Positions 9,777-18,246 of a stretch of DNA of 64,000 nucleotides are shown here, piece by piece. Every line of letters begins with the position of its first letter. Position 1 is the stretch's first letter. The DNA is from Onstottus_B arcticum (GTDB lineage: Bacteria; Acidobacteriota; Blastocatellia; UBA7656), in the NCBI GenBank assembly GCA_038040485.1, contig JBBPIE010000005.1, positions 219,031 to 283,030 of the forward strand, given 5' to 3'. A program made the position numbers and the translations under genes. A model generated the notes under the pieces. It ran no database searches. It worked only from the letters and a program-made list of their open reading frames with translations, and had not been told where the DNA came from.

Positions 9777-10058
9777 ATGCGGTATTTCGAGATCCGATCA
9801 ACTCCGGAGATCAAGGCTCTCTTCGAGCGGGCGCGGCTTCGCACGATAACGATAGCCGACTTTTGCGGGGAGCTAACCGGCCAAGGGGTCAATCCCATCG
9901 AGCATGTGCTGTACGTGCGAGAGGCATTCGGCATCACTCTGGAAGAAGCAAACAGAATCTGCACCGAGCTGGAGTACGGATCGGTGGACAATTGGGCGGA
10001 CCAGATGTCCGACGCGCTTGATAGCCTCGAGCTCGAAGACGAAAAGGGTTCGGAGTGA
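9777..10058 (+). CDS. Small acidic protein, possible orphan immunity gene
   Basis: The gene codes for 93 residues from the ATG at 9777, preceded by AAAGGA. It begins MRYFEIRSTPEI and has a strongly acidic C-terminus (DALDSLELEDEKGSE). It is probably alpha-helical, with no membrane segment or signal peptide. I do not recognise a family. It sits in debris of Rhs and transposon sequences, directly after an orphan tail, which is a common place for leftover immunity genes. That function is inferred from position, size and charge only. Confidence 0.5.
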   Translation: MRYFEIRSTPEIKALFERARLRTITIADFCGELTGQGVNPIEHVLYVREAFGITLEEANRICTELEYGSVDNWADQMSDALDSLELEDEKGSE

Positions 10059-10097
10059 CCGCTTCGAGCGACGCCTCGCCAGGAGCCGCGGCCTCGT

Positions 10098-10149
10098 TTC
10101 TTCACGCACTTGCCCGTCTCGACGTCGACGAAGCCGGCATAGAGGAATT
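10098..10149 (-). repeat. 52-bp repeat, copy B
   Basis: This is the second copy of the segment at 8732-8783. It reads FLYAGFVDVETGKCVKK on the minus strand. It follows the small acidic gene directly, so the two copies bracket the transposase and orphan-tail debris. Confidence 0.6.
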
Positions 10150-10244
10150 CTCAATCTCCTCTTCCACACCTGCTCCCTTCTCCCGTGCCGGGCTACAGAG
10201 CCTTGTGCGGCGGCGCTCTGGACGGTGGGGAGGCGAGGCATCCG

Positions 10245-10538
10245 ATGAGACACCTGCCAGATCGATGCCTAAATGCGAGCCAGGGCCAAGCCGATATCAG
10301 GTGTTTTGAAATCACGATTGGCCGCCGCCTGTACGATGACACGAATTGGTACGAAGAGCCTGAGATCGAGAAGCACTCTCAGACTGTCAAGGAGGCCACG
10401 CTTAGCAGCGGTCGAGTGTTCTCCGAGCAACTAGCTGAGGTTGTGGCAATATGCAGCTTTTGCGAGGAACATTGTCTGGGTAAGAGCGATGGCCCGTCCC
10501 GGATTCCTCCGTACCAGTTCACAACGAGGGATCCTTAA
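10245..10538 (+). CDS. Hypothetical small protein, uncertain
   Basis: The open frame gives 97 residues from an ATG at 10245. The part that looks most protein-like runs from FEITIGRRLYDDTNWYEE to the end. It is mildly acidic and holds a CSFCEEHC cluster that could bind metal. No clear ribosome site is seen and the first 20 residues look like noise, so the true start is uncertain. It may be another orphan immunity gene. Bases 10539-10727 after it show no gene. Confidence 0.3.
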   Translation: MRHLPDRCLNASQGQADIRCFEITIGRRLYDDTNWYEEPEIEKHSQTVKEATLSSGRVFSEQLAEVVAICSFCEEHCLGKSDGPSRIPPYQFTTRDP

Positions 10539-10727
10539 CCAAGCAAGCGATCACCGTAATCGAGATGCTCAAACCTAGCTTCTTTTGCATCTCTGAAGAA
10601 ATGAACTTCAAGCTTCGAGACAATGTGGCGGACAGTCGCCAAATCTACTCGCACGGAGCTCAATCCAGACGCACGTCCGGTGATCCGCTACCCTGCTTTT
10701 GTATTGCATGAAGCCGCTTGTGAGACC

Positions 10728-10928
10728 TCAACGGCGTTTCGTGTAGGGCCCAATGAGCGACCGCTTGCAGATCAGAGTGTGCCCGCCGGCGTCTTCCATC
10801 AAGTGGAGACGGCCTCGCCTGATCCAGTCGTAGACAGTCCGGCGACAGATTCGCGCGACGTAGACAACCTCCTTGATGCTCAGTAACTCGCTATCCTTCT
10901 CACAATCAGGGCAGTACGCTTGAAGCAT
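10728..10928 (-). CDS. Excisionase/MerR-type helix-turn-helix protein
   Basis: The gene codes for 66 residues. The ATG at 10928 is preceded by GAGGAA at seven bases, which decides the start. Two cysteines (CPDC) lie near the N-terminus. They are followed by a winged HTH of the excisionase type: LLSIKEVVYVARICRRTV, then DWIRRGRLHL and a GHTLICKRSLI wing. Such single-domain proteins bind DNA as excisionases or small regulators. No integrase is present nearby, so a link to a lost mobile element is only a guess. Confidence 0.65.
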   Translation of the reverse strand: MLQAYCPDCEKDSELLSIKEVVYVARICRRTVYDWIRRGRLHLMEDAGGHTLICKRSLIGPYTKRR

Positions 10929-11234
10929 TGCTTGGTTCCTCGCTGATAATGTTTTGGGTCTGCTAAGTATGTAGACGCGGTTTCGGGGAGCCTCGCTGCA
11001 AGAACGAAAAAGTAGTGAGAAGGAAAAGAAGACGGTGAGACGGTCGGCGGCGAGGCTGGTCAACCGTGCTGTACGACTCGCGTTGCAGCAGCGAGGGTCG
11101 AGACGAGGACGCGTTTAGTCACGGACGGGACGGCAGGAAGCCGTAGGTCGCTCAGGCCGGGCCGCTGAAGACCGGGTGGTCTAAGCCATAGGCAGGTCGT
11201 TCCGGTGGTACTTGGCGAAGGGATTCGGTGAACC
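10929..11234. other. Non-coding stretch rich in short hairpins
   Basis: No convincing gene is seen. Between about 11120 and 11195 several short stems follow each other on the plus strand: CGGC/GCCG around AGGAA, AGACC/GGTCT around GGGT, and GCC/GGC around ATA. They do not match RNase P, tmRNA, SRP or 6S RNA as I know them. It may be an unknown structured RNA or chance in GC-rich sequence. Confidence 0.3.
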
Positions 11235-11615
11235 TCACGACTCAAGCACGACCTGAGCGATCGCGAGGTCACGGGTGTGAGTGAGTGAGAGGTGAACTTT
11301 CCGAGCGCCGATCTCGAGAAGCCGCTCGAGCGCGCGGCCTCGAAGCTGAATCACAGGCGCGCCCGCTTCCTGAGCAACAACCTCGATGTCACGCCAGCCG
11401 ACGCCGCTGCCCCATCCAGTCCCGAGCCCTTTCATGACGGCTTCTTTGGCCGCAAATCTTGCGGCGTAGCTCATGAGCTGTGAACCTCGTTTCTCGCAGT
11501 AGTCGATCTCGCCTTGGGTGAACACGCGGTCACGAAAGCGTTCGCCTCGGCGTGCGAACACCTCTTCGATCCTTGAGACTTCGACTATGTCGATTCCAAT
11601 CGCGATGATCATCAA
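11235..11615 (-). CDS. acpS: Holo-[acyl-carrier-protein] synthase
   Basis: The protein moves the 4'-phosphopantetheine arm from CoA to the serine of acyl carrier protein in the cytoplasm, which is needed for fatty acid synthesis. It has 126 residues, the usual length. The N-terminal GIDIVEVSRI contains the magnesium-binding Asp. RFAAKEAVMKGLGTG carries the second metal ligand (Glu) and the CoA contacts. The C-terminal HLSLTHTRDLAIA is also typical of the family. A second Met directly follows the first, and either could be the start. It lies 33 bases downstream of rnz on the same strand, so the two are probably co-transcribed. Confidence 0.93.
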   Translation of the reverse strand: MMIIAIGIDIVEVSRIEEVFARRGERFRDRVFTQGEIDYCEKRGSQLMSYAARFAAKEAVMKGLGTGWGSGVGWRDIEVVAQEAGAPVIQLRGRALERLLEIGARKVHLSLTHTRDLAIAQVVLES

Positions 11616-11648
11616 TTGTCGGCGGGGCGGACGCCCGCGCTCCCAAGT

Positions 11649-12560
11649 TCAAACCGTCACTTCTGCCAATTCCTGCGCAAGCGAAGTCTCGGCGAAGATT
11701 GCGCGCGCTTCCTCGAGTAGCGGAGTCGCATCCGGATAGCGCGTGCTGAAGTGAGTAATCAGGAGCCGCCGCGCGCCCGCTTCCAAAGCTGTTCGAGCCG
11801 CCTGCGCCGCGGTTGAGTGTCCATATTGCCTCGCTTCGTCAGTCAGGTCTTCGGTAAAGGTCGCTTCGTGAATCAGCAGGTCAACGCCCCGCGCCAGCTC
11901 AACCGACGAGGCACACGGACGTGTGTCGAGACAATACGCGACCGACTTCCCCGCCCTTTCGGGTCCCAGGACTTCATGGGGCTCGACCACTCTTCCGCTG
12001 TCGAGCTTCACCGAGGCACCCGACTGCAAGACTCCAAACATCGGGCCCTCGGGTACGCCCAACTCTCTTGCCCGATCAAGGTTGAAACGGCCGGGTTTGG
12101 GCCGCTCTTCGACTCGATACCCGAGCGCAAAGACTCGATGATCCAGCGCGTGAGCGCTCACCCCGTAGTCGGGCGCTTCATACACAGCCGTCAACTCACT
12201 CATCGAGCTGAACTCACGAATGACAAGCGGATATTCGACGTAGAGAGTCTTCATCCGCGCAAGAGTGTCTAGGTACTCGCGAATCCCGGCGGGTCCTACG
12301 AGCGTCAGCTCTTGAGTGCGCCGATCGAGTCCCAGGGTCCCCAGTAGTCCGGCCAGCCCGTTGAAATGATCGCCGTGGAGATGAGTGATAAATACCGCCG
12401 CCAGACGGCTCGGCGAAAGCCCCGCGCGGGCGATCTGCATTTGCGTGCCTTCGCCGCAATCAAACAAGAGCCAATCGCGCTCGCAGACCACTGCAAGCGC
12501 GCTGAGCCCGCGCTTGAGCGTTGGCTTACCCGAGCTTGTCCCAAGCGGTACGACTTTCAT
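11649..12560 (-). CDS. rnz: Ribonuclease Z
   Basis: This metallo-beta-lactamase-fold endonuclease trims the 3' ends of precursor tRNAs. The protein has 303 residues, the length of the short bacterial form. The zinc motif HLHGDH spans residues 60-65, with FDCGEGTQ before it. The later conserved parts are present: the Asp in LDTRPC, the HEATF motif, and LITHFSTRY near the C-terminus. It begins MKVVPLGTSSGKP, as usual for the family. It is the first gene of a likely two-gene unit with acpS. Confidence 0.93.
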   Translation of the reverse strand: MKVVPLGTSSGKPTLKRGLSALAVVCERDWLLFDCGEGTQMQIARAGLSPSRLAAVFITHLHGDHFNGLAGLLGTLGLDRRTQELTLVGPAGIREYLDTLARMKTLYVEYPLVIREFSSMSELTAVYEAPDYGVSAHALDHRVFALGYRVEERPKPGRFNLDRARELGVPEGPMFGVLQSGASVKLDSGRVVEPHEVLGPERAGKSVAYCLDTRPCASSVELARGVDLLIHEATFTEDLTDEARQYGHSTAAQAARTALEAGARRLLITHFSTRYPDATPLLEEARAIFAETSLAQELAEVTV

Positions 12561-12768
12561 AAGCGAGTTACACTAACACATGGTCTGCGATCCGGGCACG
12601 GCTCGACTCCAGCTTCAGCGCCGGCTTGACTCGCCGCGCTCCGACGCCCTAGCAAAGTCACCTTGCGCTTAGAAACCCGGTGACATCCGCGCGATTGATC
12701 TGATAGACTCTCCTCGTTCGAATCCGAGGACTCCCAATTCAGACGACTCCAGTTCGGAGAAAACCTTT

Positions 12769-13857
12769 ATGAAATTCCGTAGATCAATCCCATTGCTCGC
12801 GATTGTACTGGCGTGTTCTCTTGCGAGCAGCGCGCAACAAAAACAACCCAAACTCGCAAACAGCCAGTCAACGGAGACGGGTCCGCAGCCGCAGCTCGTG
12901 ATCGAATCTCTTACCCACGACTTTGGCGAACTGAAGTCGGGCACACCATTGCGCTACGCCTTCAAGGTCAAGAACACCGGCAAGGCCGATCTGGTCATTG
13001 AGAGCGTCAGCCCCAGCTGAGGATGCGCCAAAGGCGACTATGACAAAGTCGTGCCTCCTGGTAAGGAGGGAAAGATCGAACTTGCAGTCGAGCACACCGA
13101 AGGATACGTTGGTGAAACCGCCAAGCAAGCTTCGGTCGTCACAAACGATCCAAAGAATCGTACTTTCATCCTGTACCTTCGCGCCCGATTCACAGCAGAA
13201 AACACTCCCGTTGGGCCGCCGGCGCCGGTCAAGCCTTCGAGCGCGTTTAATGTTGAACCTGCCGACAAATGGATCACCAGCGTCCTTAGCGGCGGCAGCG
13301 CGGCCAACAGCTTTTATCTGGTGAACACTCAAACAAACCCGGTTCACGCGAAGACGGTCGTCGCGGGCGGCACCGACTTCAAGGCCACTCTCGAGCCAAT
13401 TCAGGACGGACGGCGCTACGAAGTGAAGGTAACGACAAATCCGGCGCTCAAGCCCGGCCACTACACGCAGACTATTCGAATAACGACTGACAATCCGGCG
13501 GCGCCTGAAACTTCGATCGATGTCGACTTGACCGTCTACCCGCACGTCTTCGTGTCTCCGACTTCGATCATCATGCCGCGGCTGCCGTCGACTTCTGATC
13601 TGTCGGCGATAAACTGGCCGGTGATATTTGTGCGCAAGCTCCGCGAAGGAGGGTTGAAGATCAAGAGTTTCAGCTCGACCCTTCCCTTCCTAAAGCTCGA
13701 TTTGCTGACGGAGACCGAGGGGCAAGTCTACAAGATTCGCCTGACACTGGACGCCACAAAGATAAAACCGGGCGAGTTCAAAGGTAAGGTTCGCATCGAA
13801 ACCAACGACCCGGAGGGCTCAGTCTTTGAAGTGCCAATCCAGGGTTCGTTCAGTTAG
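12769..13857 (+). CDS. DUF1573-type exported protein with in-frame TGA (candidate selenocysteine at residue 84)
   Basis: One frame runs from the ATG at 12769 to a TAG at 13857, broken only by a TGA at 13018-13020. Residues 1-22 form a signal peptide. The first domain (about 40-140) is DUF1573-like: THDFGELKSGTPL, KVKNTGKADLVIESV, then SPS-TGA-GC, then PPGKEGKIEL. In this family the position reads SCGC, so the TGA replaces the first conserved Cys. Homology continues unbroken after it, without a new ribosome site. Two more ASH-like beta-sandwich domains follow. A hairpin fitting a bacterial SECIS starts 12 bases after the TGA. The alternatives are a nonsense mutation or a base-call error. The function of DUF1573 proteins is not established. 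Confidence 0.7.
13032..13056 (+). promoter_or_regulatory. Putative bacterial SECIS-like hairpin
   Basis: AGGCGACT (13032-13039) pairs with AGTCG (13047-13051) and, after a two-base bulge, with CCT (13054-13056). The apical loop is ATGACAA. The loop begins 19 bases after the TGA, inside the 16-37 base range known for bacterial SECIS elements. A G lies at loop position 3. The usual rule puts it at position 1 or 2, so the fit is good but not perfect. Confidence 0.45.
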
Positions 13858-13881
13858 CAGGGAAATCGCTCAAACGCGTGG

Positions 13882-13908
13882 GGCCGTCCGGCAAGCCGGG
13901 CGGCCTTT
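13882..13908 (+). terminator. Rho-independent terminator
   Basis: An 11-bp GC-rich stem (GGCCGTCCGGC with GCCGGGCGGCC, one G-T pair) has a tight loop and is followed by TTT. It lies 24 bases after the stop codon of the DUF1573 gene. Confidence 0.75.
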
Positions 13909-14007
13909 CCATCCGTCAGCAGTCATGTTCTCTCAAGTCTGAAGCGAACGGTTAGGATTGAGAAGCCAGCTTGCCTTAGCTTGAGTGCGAGATTTAATAT
14001 AAACTCT

Positions 14008-14036
14008 CAGGTGGAGGCGGTGAATGACTCCACCTG
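14008..14036. other. Perfect 9-bp inverted repeat
   Basis: CAGGTGGAG at 14008-14016 is matched by CTCCACCTG at 14028-14036 around an 11-base loop. No T-run follows. It could be an operator or the start of the untranslated leader of the next gene. Confidence 0.4.
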
Positions 14037-14118
14037 GCGGGCGCACCGATGGCTAATAAGGATCGAGCCTGAACGTCTTGATTGATTCCCCGAGCTGGAT
14101 GAAGCTCTCTCCTGTCCC

Positions 14119-14216
14119 CTGATGCTGAGAAAAGAAAAGCGCTCGCGGAGGCAACTCACAGCCGTCGCAGCGCTTTCGGAATCAGTCACCCAAAAAAAAG
14201 GTCTCAGCTTAATCAG
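14119..14216 (+). other. Possible structured leader upstream of the propeller-protease gene
   Basis: Outer pairing joins GCTGAGA (14124-14130) to TCTCAGC (14202-14208) and CTGA (14119-14122) to TCAG (14213-14216). Inside, AAAGCGCT (14136-14143) pairs with AGCGCTTT (14169-14176). An A-run lies at 14192-14199. The nested stems suggest a folded leader about 100 bases before the start codon. It does not match a riboswitch class I know. The CTGAGA string alone is not enough for a TPP riboswitch. Confidence 0.3.
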
Positions 14217-14316
14217 ACTTATTTTGTGACGCAACGAGTTAGTTGCAATCCTTGCATCCTCACGTTGGACAATTGCAGACCGGTAGGAAGAAGTCACGGT
14301 TGAGGAGGTATCTCGG

Positions 14317-17300
14317 ATGAATAAGCTCAAAGTTGTATTGCCGGGCATCGTAGCGCTCTTATTCGCGGTCTGTCCCTCTCTGTTCGTTGTCAGCGCTAGT
14401 CCACCCGCGCGCGTTCAGCCACCGCAACAAGTGCCCCTGGCGCCCAGTGCGATACAACTTGAACCGGTGGTCACGACGGGGCTGACAAGCCCGATCTATG
14501 TAACCAACGCCAAGGATGGCACGAACCGCCTCTTCATAGTCGAACAGCCGGGCACCATTAAGGTGCGTCAGCCAGTTGGCACTGTTTCAACCTTCCTGGA
14601 CATTACATCGAGAGTCTTCTTTGGCGGTGGCAACGATGAGCGGGGTCTGCTTGGCCTGGCTTTTCATCCACAGTATGCGACCAACCGCCGCTTTTTCGTG
14701 CACTATACGCGTGAAAACGCTACGCAAACGAATGTGATAGCCGAGTACCGCGCGTCAGCCACGAACCCTAACGATGTCGAGAAGGACGGGATGGGAAATC
14801 CTATCGAGATCGAAGTGCTTGCAATGCCGCAGCCGTTCAGCAATCACAACGGCGGGATGATAGAGTTCGGCCCCGACGGTTTTCTTTATATTGCGAAGGG
14901 CGACGGAGGGTCCGGCGATGATCCGGGCAACCGTGCGCAGAACCTCAACGAGCTTCTGGGTAAAATACTTCGCATAAATATTATCGATCCTCCGCCGCCA
15001 CCGCCGCCTGCCGCGCAATACACGTCACCGGTGACAAATCCGTTCTGTTGCGGAACCGTTGCCGGACGCGATGAAATATACGCATACGGAATGAGAAACA
15101 CCTGGCGCTTCTCGTTCGACCGCGGGGGCACGAACCAGCTCTATGCCGGCGACGTAGGGCAAAACGCCTGGGAGGAGATTGACATCATCACGCTGGGGGG
15201 CAACTACGGCTGGCGAGTATTTGAGGGAATGCACTGCACCGGCAATGATGCGGGGTTATGCACCGGTACGTCGGCGTGTAATATCAACGGATACACTTGC
15301 CCGATACTCGAATACGCTTCGGGAGGCAGTCCGCGCTGCTCGGTAACAGGCGGCTACGTTTATCGTGGAACGCAGATGAGCCTCCCGCTCGGGACTTACG
15401 TATATGCCGACTTCTGCACGGGTGAAATATTTCAGTACCCTCCGCCTATGGGCCAACCCAACCCGCACCTGCTGCTTGATACCAGTCTTTTCATCGCGTC
15501 GTTCGGCGAAGATGAAGCCGGCGAGATCTACGTGGTCGGACGCGGCGGCACAATCCATCGAATAGCAGCCGTCCCTACGGCCATAGAACTTGCCGAGCTT
15601 AAGGCCACCGGTTACGACGAAGGAGTCTCGATCGAATGGCAGACCGGTTATGAAGTAGACAACCTGGGGTTCAACCTGTATCGAGACGCAAATGGAGAGC
15701 GCACCCGAGTGAATCCGCAGATGCTTGCCGGCTCCGCCTTATTAGCGGGTCAAGGGGCCACTCTCACGGCCGGCAAGTCATATTCGTGGTGGGACAGCCT
15801 GTCTCGAGACAAACAAGGCGCACAGTATTGGCTGGAGGAGCTGAACCTCGAAGGGCAAAGCAAGTGGCATGGCCCGATCGCCATCAACTATGCGAGTAAG
15901 CTCACCGCAACCGCCGGACGTGTACAGGCGATTGCGTTAGCCAGCCTTGGTAGAGACGAGAGCCAGGAGAATTCAACTCAGCCTGCGAGCCGAAAAGCGC
16001 CGCAATCAAACCTTACCCCAGCACAGTCCCACGCTCAGTCCAGCCTGGCCGGCAGCCCTGCAGTAAAACTCTCGGTGCGCGAAGGCGGCTGGTTCCGAGT
16101 GACTCAGCAAGAACTCGTGCGGGCGGGACTCGACTCCGGGGTCGATCCTCGCTTCCTGCAGCTCTACGCTGATGGGCAAGAACAGCCGGTCCTGGTGACC
16201 GGAGAGAAGGACGGACGGTTCAATGCATCGGACGCATTAGAGTTTTACGGCATCGGGCTTGATACGCCGTCTACTGACATCCGCGTGTACTGGTTAACAG
16301 CAGGTTCGCAACCGGGAAAACGTATACAGCAAGCACAAGGAAAACCTGGGCAGCTGGCCGCCGCAAGCTTCTCCCATACGGTAGAGCGCAAAGACCGGGC
16401 GATCTACTTTTCCGCGCTCAAGAATGGGAATAAGGAGAACTTCTTTGGAGCCGTAGTCGCTGGAGAGCCCGTATCTCAGCCGGTAACACTACAACATGTC
16501 GATCTGGCATCGGCAGGGGACGCCCAGCTCGAGATAGCATTGCAAGGCGTAACCCAGGGCTCGCATCAAGTAAAGATATTCCTCAATGGCGCAGAGGCAG
16601 GAACGGTAGTTTTTGCTGGACAGGCTCAGGGCCTTGCGAAGCTCTCAATACCTCAAACCATCCTAAGTGAAGGGCAGAATCAAGTGACTCTGGCGCGGGA
16701 AGGAGGGGAGACCGACATAAGCCTTGTAGAGTATGCTCGTCTAACCTACTGGCACACTTACACAGCAGACAACGATGCCTTGAGTTTTACGGTGTCCGGC
16801 AAACAGCGGGTGACGGTTAATGGCTTTAGCAATAAGCTCATACGACTGATCGACATCACCGATCCGGGCGCAGTCCAGGAGGTCCGGGGAACTGTTGCTC
16901 AGGACAAGTCAGGGTTCGCAATAACCGCAACGGCGTCAAAGCCGGGGCAGCGAACGTTGCTGGCTTTCACCGGCGAGCGGGTCAAGAAACCAGCGGCCGT
17001 CACAGCCAACTACCCATCAGACTGGCGAAATCCAAGACACTCGGCGGACCTTGTCATCATCTCTCATCGCAACTTCGTGGACAGCGTTGAGCCGCTCGCG
17101 GCGCTGCGAGAGGGCCAGGGTTTGTCGGTAAGCGTCATTGATGTCGAGGACCTCTATGATGAGTTCAACTATGGAAACAAGTCTCCGTTAGCGCTGAGAG
17201 ATTTTCTCGGATTCGCGAGATCAAATTGGAAGAAGGCCCCACGCTTCGTCCTGTTTGCTGGAGATTCCAGCTTCGATCCGAGGAACTACCTCGGCGGAGG

Positions 17301-18069
17301 AGATTTCGATCTGGTGCCGACGAAACTCGTAGACGCAGCATACCTGGAGACGGCCAGCGACGAATGGTTTGCAGATTTCAACTCGGATGGACTTTCCGAT
17401 ATGGCCGTTGGGCGATTGCCAATTCGCGATGCCGGCGAAGCGGAGACAATGGTGTCCAAGATCGTCGGCTACAACAGATCCACAAGACCCGATGGGGTGC
17501 TGCTGGTGAGCGATGCCAACGACTCATTTGATTTTGAGGCAGCGAGCGCCGAGCTTCGAGCGCTGGTTCCGGCAGGAGTTGGAGTGGACGAAATCCGTCG
17601 CGGCCAGTGGGGCAGCGGAGCGAGGGACAAGCTTGTAGAGAGCCTCAGTCGCGGGCAGATGATAGTCAACTACACGGGACATGGATCTGCGGATATGTGG
17701 AGAGGTCAGCTCCTTTCATCAGCGGATGCGAGAAGGTTGACCAATGGAGATCGCCTGCCCTTGTTCGTGATAATGACGTGTCTGAACGGCTACTTCCACG
17801 ACGCGGCTGTCGATAGTCTGGCTGAGTCGCTGATGAAAGCGGAGCGTGGTGGAGCGGTTGCGGTGTGGGCGTCTTCGGCGATGACTGTCCCAAATGCGCA
17901 GGCAATGATGAATCAGGAGCTCTATCGCTTGATTTTCGCTCCAAACAGCTCGAGCGCTCAATCACTGACGCTGGGTGAGGCTATTGCACGCGCAAAAGCC
18001 TCGGTGACCGACGCTGACCTACGCGGGACCTGGATATTGTTTGGCGATCCCACGATGAAGCTCAAGTAG
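14317..18069 (+). CDS. Secreted sugar-dehydrogenase-like propeller fused to a gingipain-like (C25) cysteine protease
   Basis: The protein has 1250 residues. The start follows GAGGAGG. Residues 1-28 form a signal peptide. Residues about 50-415 are a six-bladed propeller of the soluble glucose/sorbosone dehydrogenase family, which often binds PQQ: RLFIVEQPGTIKV, GLLGLAFHP, HNGGMIEFGPDG, GYVYRGT. An Fn3-like domain follows at about 420-540, then beta-rich linkers. From about residue 905 a peptidase C25 domain begins (FVLFAGDSSFDPRNYLG). The likely catalytic pair is His1122 in NYTGHGSADMW and Cys1155 in VIMTCLNGYFHD. The end GTWILFGDPTMKLK is typical of C25 proteins. No type IX sorting domain is seen. 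The fusion is unusual. Whether the propeller is active is unknown. Confidence 0.85.
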   Translation: MNKLKVVLPGIVALLFAVCPSLFVVSASPPARVQPPQQVPLAPSAIQLEPVVTTGLTSPIYVTNAKDGTNRLFIVEQPGTIKVRQPVGTVSTFLDITSRVFFGGGNDERGLLGLAFHPQYATNRRFFVHYTRENATQTNVIAEYRASATNPNDVEKDGMGNPIEIEVLAMPQPFSNHNGGMIEFGPDGFLYIAKGDGGSGDDPGNRAQNLNELLGKILRINIIDPPPPPPPAAQYTSPVTNPFCCGTVAGRDEIYAYGMRNTWRFSFDRGGTNQLYAGDVGQNAWEEIDIITLGGNYGWRVFEGMHCTGNDAGLCTGTSACNINGYTCPILEYASGGSPRCSVTGGYVYRGTQMSLPLGTYVYADFCTGEIFQYPPPMGQPNPHLLLDTSLFIASFGEDEAGEIYVVGRGGTIHRIAAVPTAIELAELKATGYDEGVSIEWQTGYEVDNLGFNLYRDANGERTRVNPQMLAGSALLAGQGATLTAGKSYSWWDSLSRDKQGAQYWLEELNLEGQSKWHGPIAINYASKLTATAGRVQAIALASLGRDESQENSTQPASRKAPQSNLTPAQSHAQSSLAGSPAVKLSVREGGWFRVTQQELVRAGLDSGVDPRFLQLYADGQEQPVLVTGEKDGRFNASDALEFYGIGLDTPSTDIRVYWLTAGSQPGKRIQQAQGKPGQLAAASFSHTVERKDRAIYFSALKNGNKENFFGAVVAGEPVSQPVTLQHVDLASAGDAQLEIALQGVTQGSHQVKIFLNGAEAGTVVFAGQAQGLAKLSIPQTILSEGQNQVTLAREGGETDISLVEYARLTYWHTYTADNDALSFTVSGKQRVTVNGFSNKLIRLIDITDPGAVQEVRGTVAQDKSGFAITATASKPGQRTLLAFTGERVKKPAAVTANYPSDWRNPRHSADLVIISHRNFVDSVEPLAALREGQGLSVSVIDVEDLYDEFNYGNKSPLALRDFLGFARSNWKKAPRFVLFAGDSSFDPRNYLGGGDFDLVPTKLVDAAYLETASDEWFADFNSDGLSDMAVGRLPIRDAGEAETMVSKIVGYNRSTRPDGVLLVSDANDSFDFEAASAELRALVPAGVGVDEIRRGQWGSGARDKLVESLSRGQMIVNYTGHGSADMWRGQLLSSADARRLTNGDRLPLFVIMTCLNGYFHDAAVDSLAESLMKAERGGAVAVWASSAMTVPNAQAMMNQELYRLIFAPNSSSAQSLTLGEAIARAKASVTDADLRGTWILFGDPTMKLK

Positions 18070-18246
18070 ATCCACGTGGTCAACCTCAACGGTCGAGGTC
18101 TGTTGCCTTACCCAGCACCGGACTGGCTCCGACAACCACGTTCGGCTTTGCCTGAACAAAGCCCTCTTCGCTGAGGCCGGTTCAACTATTGCCTTCCGGG
18201 CCGCAAACTTGACGCTGCCGGAGCCGCTCACTACACTTCTAGGCAG

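Noticed and set aside
10970..11235. RNase P RNA or tmRNA in the structured gap
   Set aside because: None of the strongly conserved strings of these RNAs was found on either strand.
11060..11272. 70-codon frame between the HTH gene and acpS
   Set aside because: It has no ribosome site, low-complexity Ser/Arg composition, overlaps the acpS end and lies in hairpin-rich sequence.
12710..12735. tRNA T-arm-like sequence CCTCGTTCGAATCCGAGG
   Set aside because: The loop would be eight bases, and no acceptor stem, D-arm or anticodon arm can be drawn around it.
14119..14216. TPP riboswitch suggested by TGCTGAGA
   Set aside because: The second conserved half of the TPP aptamer is absent, and the downstream gene is not a thiamine gene.
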